Below, one piece after another: positions 61,863 through 64,000 of a stretch of DNA of 64,000 bases (position 1 is its first letter; every line of letters starts with the position of its first letter). The stretch is from Lachnospiraceae bacterium (GTDB taxonomy: Bacteria > Bacillota > Clostridia > Lachnospirales > Lachnospiraceae), in the NCBI GenBank assembly GCA_022790855.1, contig JAAVYA010000006.1:111510-175509 (forward strand). The letters run 5' to 3'. The notes under the pieces are model-generated. The model saw nothing but the letters and a program-made list of their open reading frames with translations, was not told the origin of the DNA and searched no databases. Position numbers and translations under genes: made by a program.

Positions 61863-62467
61863 ATGAAATATGAATGGAAAAAGCAAGAAAAAAATTTTAC
61901 GGAGCGAAAACATCTCCGGCATTGGTGACCGTCCCGGCTCAAAATTATATTATGATCCGTGGAAAAGGCAATCCAAACGACATTGATTTTTCAAACCGTG
62001 TTTCTGCATTGTATTCTTTGGCGTATGCAGTTAAAATGGCTTATAAGGCTGCCGCCATACAAAATGAATTTCACGATTTTACAGTTTTCCCTTTAGAAGG
62101 AATTTGGCAGAAACCCGAAGGAGCAGAACTGGTGAAAGAAAATTTGGAATATACCATTATGATACGGCAGCCGGATTTTATTTGCAAGGATATGGTAAAA
62201 GCTGCATTGGAGCAAGTAAAAATGAAAAAGCCCAATCCTCTCTTTGATGAAATAAGCTTTGACACCATGCAGGACGGAACGTGCGTGGAACTATTGCATA
62301 TCGGCGCATATGACGATGAGCCTGTTTCTTTTGAGAAAATGGAGCAATTTGCGTTATCCAATCACTTAGAACGCACCAAACGCTACCATAGAGAAATTTA
62401 TTTGAACAATGCGAACCGGGTAGAAAAAAGCAAACTTAAAACCATTTTACGCTATACGGTAAGATGA
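61863..62467 (+). pseudogene. GyrI-like small-molecule-binding domain protein, apparent frameshift near the start
   Basis: The ideal SD AAGGAGG points to ATG 61863, which encodes the family start MKYEWKKQEK. At a run of seven A (61888-61894) the frame is lost and stops after 21 codons. The remainder (FYGAKTSPALVTVPAQNYIM, GKGNPNDIDFSNRVSALYSL) is open in the next frame to 62467, giving about 200 residues in total; an ATG at 61874 opens that frame but has no SD. One extra A would restore the gene. So this is a real mutation, a sequencing error, or slippage. Confidence 0.75.
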
Positions 62468-62488
62468 GTTTTAGGCGAGGGTAACGTT

Positions 62489-63382
62489 ATGCACTTTGTA
62501 AATGCGAAAAGTATTTTATCAGCCAAAAACGGAATGAATTTATATCGCGGCTGCTCTCATGGTTGTATCTACTGCGACTCACGAAGTAAATGCTATCACA
62601 TGGAACATGATTTTGAGGATATTGAAATTAAGGCAAATGCGATTGAACTGTTAGAAAATGCCCTGAAACGAAAACGGTCAAAATGTATGTTGGGTACAGG
62701 TTCTATGACAGACCCGTATATACCTCTTGAAAGTAACATTGGGTATGTCCGCAAAGCATTGGCTTTAGCAGACCGATATGGTTTTGGCTTCACATTGATT
62801 ACAAAATCTGACCGTGTATTGCGGGATTTGGACTTATTGAAAGCAATCAACGCCAAAACAAAATGTGTCGTGCAAATGACGCTAACCACCTATGAGGAAG
62901 ATTTGTGCAAAAAAATTGAGCCAAATGTAAGTACAACAAAAGAACGGGTGGAAGCACTGAAAAAGCTGAAGGAAGCGGGGATTCCAACGGTTGTGTGGCT
63001 TTGCCCGATTCTTCCTTTCCTCAATGATACAGAAGAAAACATCAGAGGGATTTTAGAATATTGCATAGAAGCAAAGGTTTCTGGCGTGATCTGCTTTGGA
63101 ATGGGTTTGACCCTTCGCGAGGGAAACAGAGAGTATTTTTATAACCAGTTAGACCGATTGTTTCCACACATGAAAGAACGGTATCTGCGTACTTATGGTA
63201 CGCAATATCAAATCAATAGCCCAAGGAATAACGAGCTTATGAAAATATTTCATCAAATATGCGAGGCCAATGGTATCCTGCATGATAACTCAAAAATCTT
63301 TGAGTATCTATGCAGCTTCGAAGAAAAGAACAGCCCCGTCCAATTAAATCTGTTTGATCAACTTTCAGACAACAACCGCTAG
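62489..63382 (+). CDS. Radical SAM protein of the spore photoproduct lyase-like family
   Basis: A 297-residue protein with the 4Fe-4S motif CSHGCIYC (Cys22, 26, 29). GLCH-type SplB-like elements follow: MLGTGSMTDPYIPLESNIGY, ALADRYGFGFTLITKSDRVL and VVWLCPILPFLNDTEENIRG. Members are often annotated SPL family radical SAM. The reaction is unknown. It starts 21 bp after the GyrI-like gene and seems to form an operon with the WYL regulator. Confidence 0.9.
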   Translation: MHFVNAKSILSAKNGMNLYRGCSHGCIYCDSRSKCYHMEHDFEDIEIKANAIELLENALKRKRSKCMLGTGSMTDPYIPLESNIGYVRKALALADRYGFGFTLITKSDRVLRDLDLLKAINAKTKCVVQMTLTTYEEDLCKKIEPNVSTTKERVEALKKLKEAGIPTVVWLCPILPFLNDTEENIRGILEYCIEAKVSGVICFGMGLTLREGNREYFYNQLDRLFPHMKERYLRTYGTQYQINSPRNNELMKIFHQICEANGILHDNSKIFEYLCSFEEKNSPVQLNLFDQLSDNNR

Positions 63383-63387
63383 GCGGT

Positions 63388-63452
63388 AAGCGTGTCACCC
63401 CAAGACAGACCGTCGAGCCCATGAGGAACCTGCAGGCAAATGTGACACGCTT
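63388..63452. repeat. Long-loop inverted repeat after the radical SAM gene
   Basis: AAGCGTGTCAC (63388-63398) and GTGACACGCTT (63442-63452) are perfect 11-bp complements around a 43-base loop rich in GC. No T-run follows, so it is not a standard terminator. It may be an RNA structure or a mobile-element footprint. Confidence 0.5.
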
Positions 63453-63496
63453 GACATCATATTCTTATCGCCAATAAAACAAAGGAGAATGTAATT

Positions 63497-63775
63497 ATGC
63501 CATTTACTGAAATATGTATTTATCAAGTTAAACCGCAAAAGGTAGCGGAATTTGAAGCGCTAAATGCGGGAAGCTAAAAGTCTTTTGGAGCATCAGGAGG
63601 GATTACTTCTGCTTCGTTTTGCCAAAAAAGGGTATCACATGGATATGGAGCAAATCAAAGAGGGACTTCCGCCCCCCCCCTTAAAATTACCCGTATTGTA
63701 AAAAGTGTTAAGTATATGCTTTGTTGGGAATTTGACACAAAAGAAAACTACGGAGCAGCACAAAAGGTAGTGTAA
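63497..63775 (+). pseudogene. Small-protein gene with two frameshifts, 3' end replaced by an IS
   Basis: SD AAAGGAG and ATG 63497 start MPFTEICIYQVKPQKVAEFE, like the first strand of an antibiotic-monooxygenase-type ferredoxin-like fold. An extra A near 63565 breaks the frame. The next frame (REAKSLLEHQEGLLLLRFAK) runs to a C9 tract (63672-63680). A third frame then gives KITRIVKSVKYMLCWEFDTK and ends at 63775 where IS-like sequence seems to begin. No intact product is possible unless both shifts are sequencing errors. Confidence 0.7.
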
Positions 63776-64000
63776 AATAAGTTGTGTCTTTGGAAATAAA
63801 TGGCTCCTTTTTGGTAAGAATTAAGATATGAAAATTTTTATCGAAAAGGAGTATTTTTATGCCAGTTGCAAAGGAGCAGATCCGACAGATTATTTCAGAA
63901 AACAACATCAGCAGCGTTACAGATGTATACGCCCTGCTTCGGGACAGTTTCAAAGACATCCTCCAGGAGCTTTTGGAGGCCGAGTTGGATGCAGCCCTTG
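63770..64000 (+). mobile_element. Left end of an IS256-family insertion sequence
   Basis: From about 63770 the sequence GTGTAAAATAAGTTGTGTC resembles an IS256-type terminal repeat, and the transposase starts 90 bp later. The right end is outside the window, so neither the terminal repeat nor a target duplication can be confirmed. Confidence 0.6.
63859..64000 (+). CDS. IS256 family transposase, N-terminal part
   Basis: A frame open to the window end; 47 residues are visible. VAKEQIRQIISENNISSVTD, VYALLRDSFKDILQELLEAE and LDAAL match the N-terminal DNA-binding region of IS256 (mutator-type) transposases, which have a DDE catalytic triad farther on. SD AAAAGGAG precedes the ATG. Confidence 0.88.
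   Translation, partial: MPVAKEQIRQIISENNISSVTDVYALLRDSFKDILQELLEAELDAAL

Noticed and set aside
1..64000. CRISPR arrays, tRNA or rRNA genes, known riboswitch classes, prophage genes
   Set aside because: Read for but not seen: no regularly spaced repeats, no cloverleaf or rRNA-like stretch, no T-box or riboswitch core, no phage structural or integrase genes.

Overview
The window looks like a chromosomal segment of a spore-forming member of the Clostridia, most likely Lachnospiraceae. Sporulation genes are present (alpha/beta-type SASP, GerW/YtfJ, a YlbJ-like membrane protein). L28 is of the zinc-ribbon type, Shine-Dalgarno sequences are strong (AAGGAGG), and sigma-A promoters are of the Firmicutes kind. 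Gene orders such as yicC-gmk-rpoZ, asp23-fakA-recG and miaB...ruvAB are typical of this group. No rRNA, tRNA or CRISPR array was seen.

Layout. 1-12.7 kb: partial pepD, a YlbJ-like protein, then a long minus-strand housekeeping operon (yicC-gmk-rpoZ-rimO-pgsA-cinA-rsmD-coaD-coiled-coil protein). It is divergent from rqcH, which is followed by an acyltransferase-like gene, a lipoprotein and a SASP. 12.7-20.6 kb: rmuC, the wreck of an Rpn-family gene, a MATE exporter, recG-fakA-asp23 and rpmB. 20.6-26 kb: a 44-residue membrane peptide and a two-component system with an MacB/FtsX-type ABC transporter, preceded by helically phased TAAGA repeats. 26-38.2 kb: gerW, DUF2953, an unknown protein and a Nudix hydrolase; pbp-ftsW (overlapping by 110 bp), U32 and zapA; then ruvBA, a Gx/NusG-II (EetB/EetA-like) pair and miaB. 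38.2-47.4 kb: an M20 amidohydrolase; a DltC/DltD-like set with an Asp/Glu racemase; the proline genes proB...proA interleaved with three others; an ApbE flavin transferase lipoprotein.

47.4-59.5 kb is the main accessory region. A sugar-type ABC importer (binding protein, two permeases, double ATPase) is in one tight operon with two SnoaL/NTF2-like enzymes and a cytoplasmic M15 peptidase, and is divergent from an RpiR regulator. Next to it, a LysR regulator precedes a BaiCD/BaiH-type flavin/Fe-S ene-reductase. I regard this as the best candidate for an undescribed catabolic system; its substrate is not evident from sequence.

59.5-64 kb is a decaying, mobile-element-rich end. It holds a Nudix hydrolase overlapping an Rpn remnant and a SymE-like protein divergent from a WYL regulator. 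A GyrI-like gene follows with an apparent one-base frameshift, then a radical SAM (SplB-like) protein, and a small gene with two frameshifts that seems cut by an IS256-family element running off the right edge.
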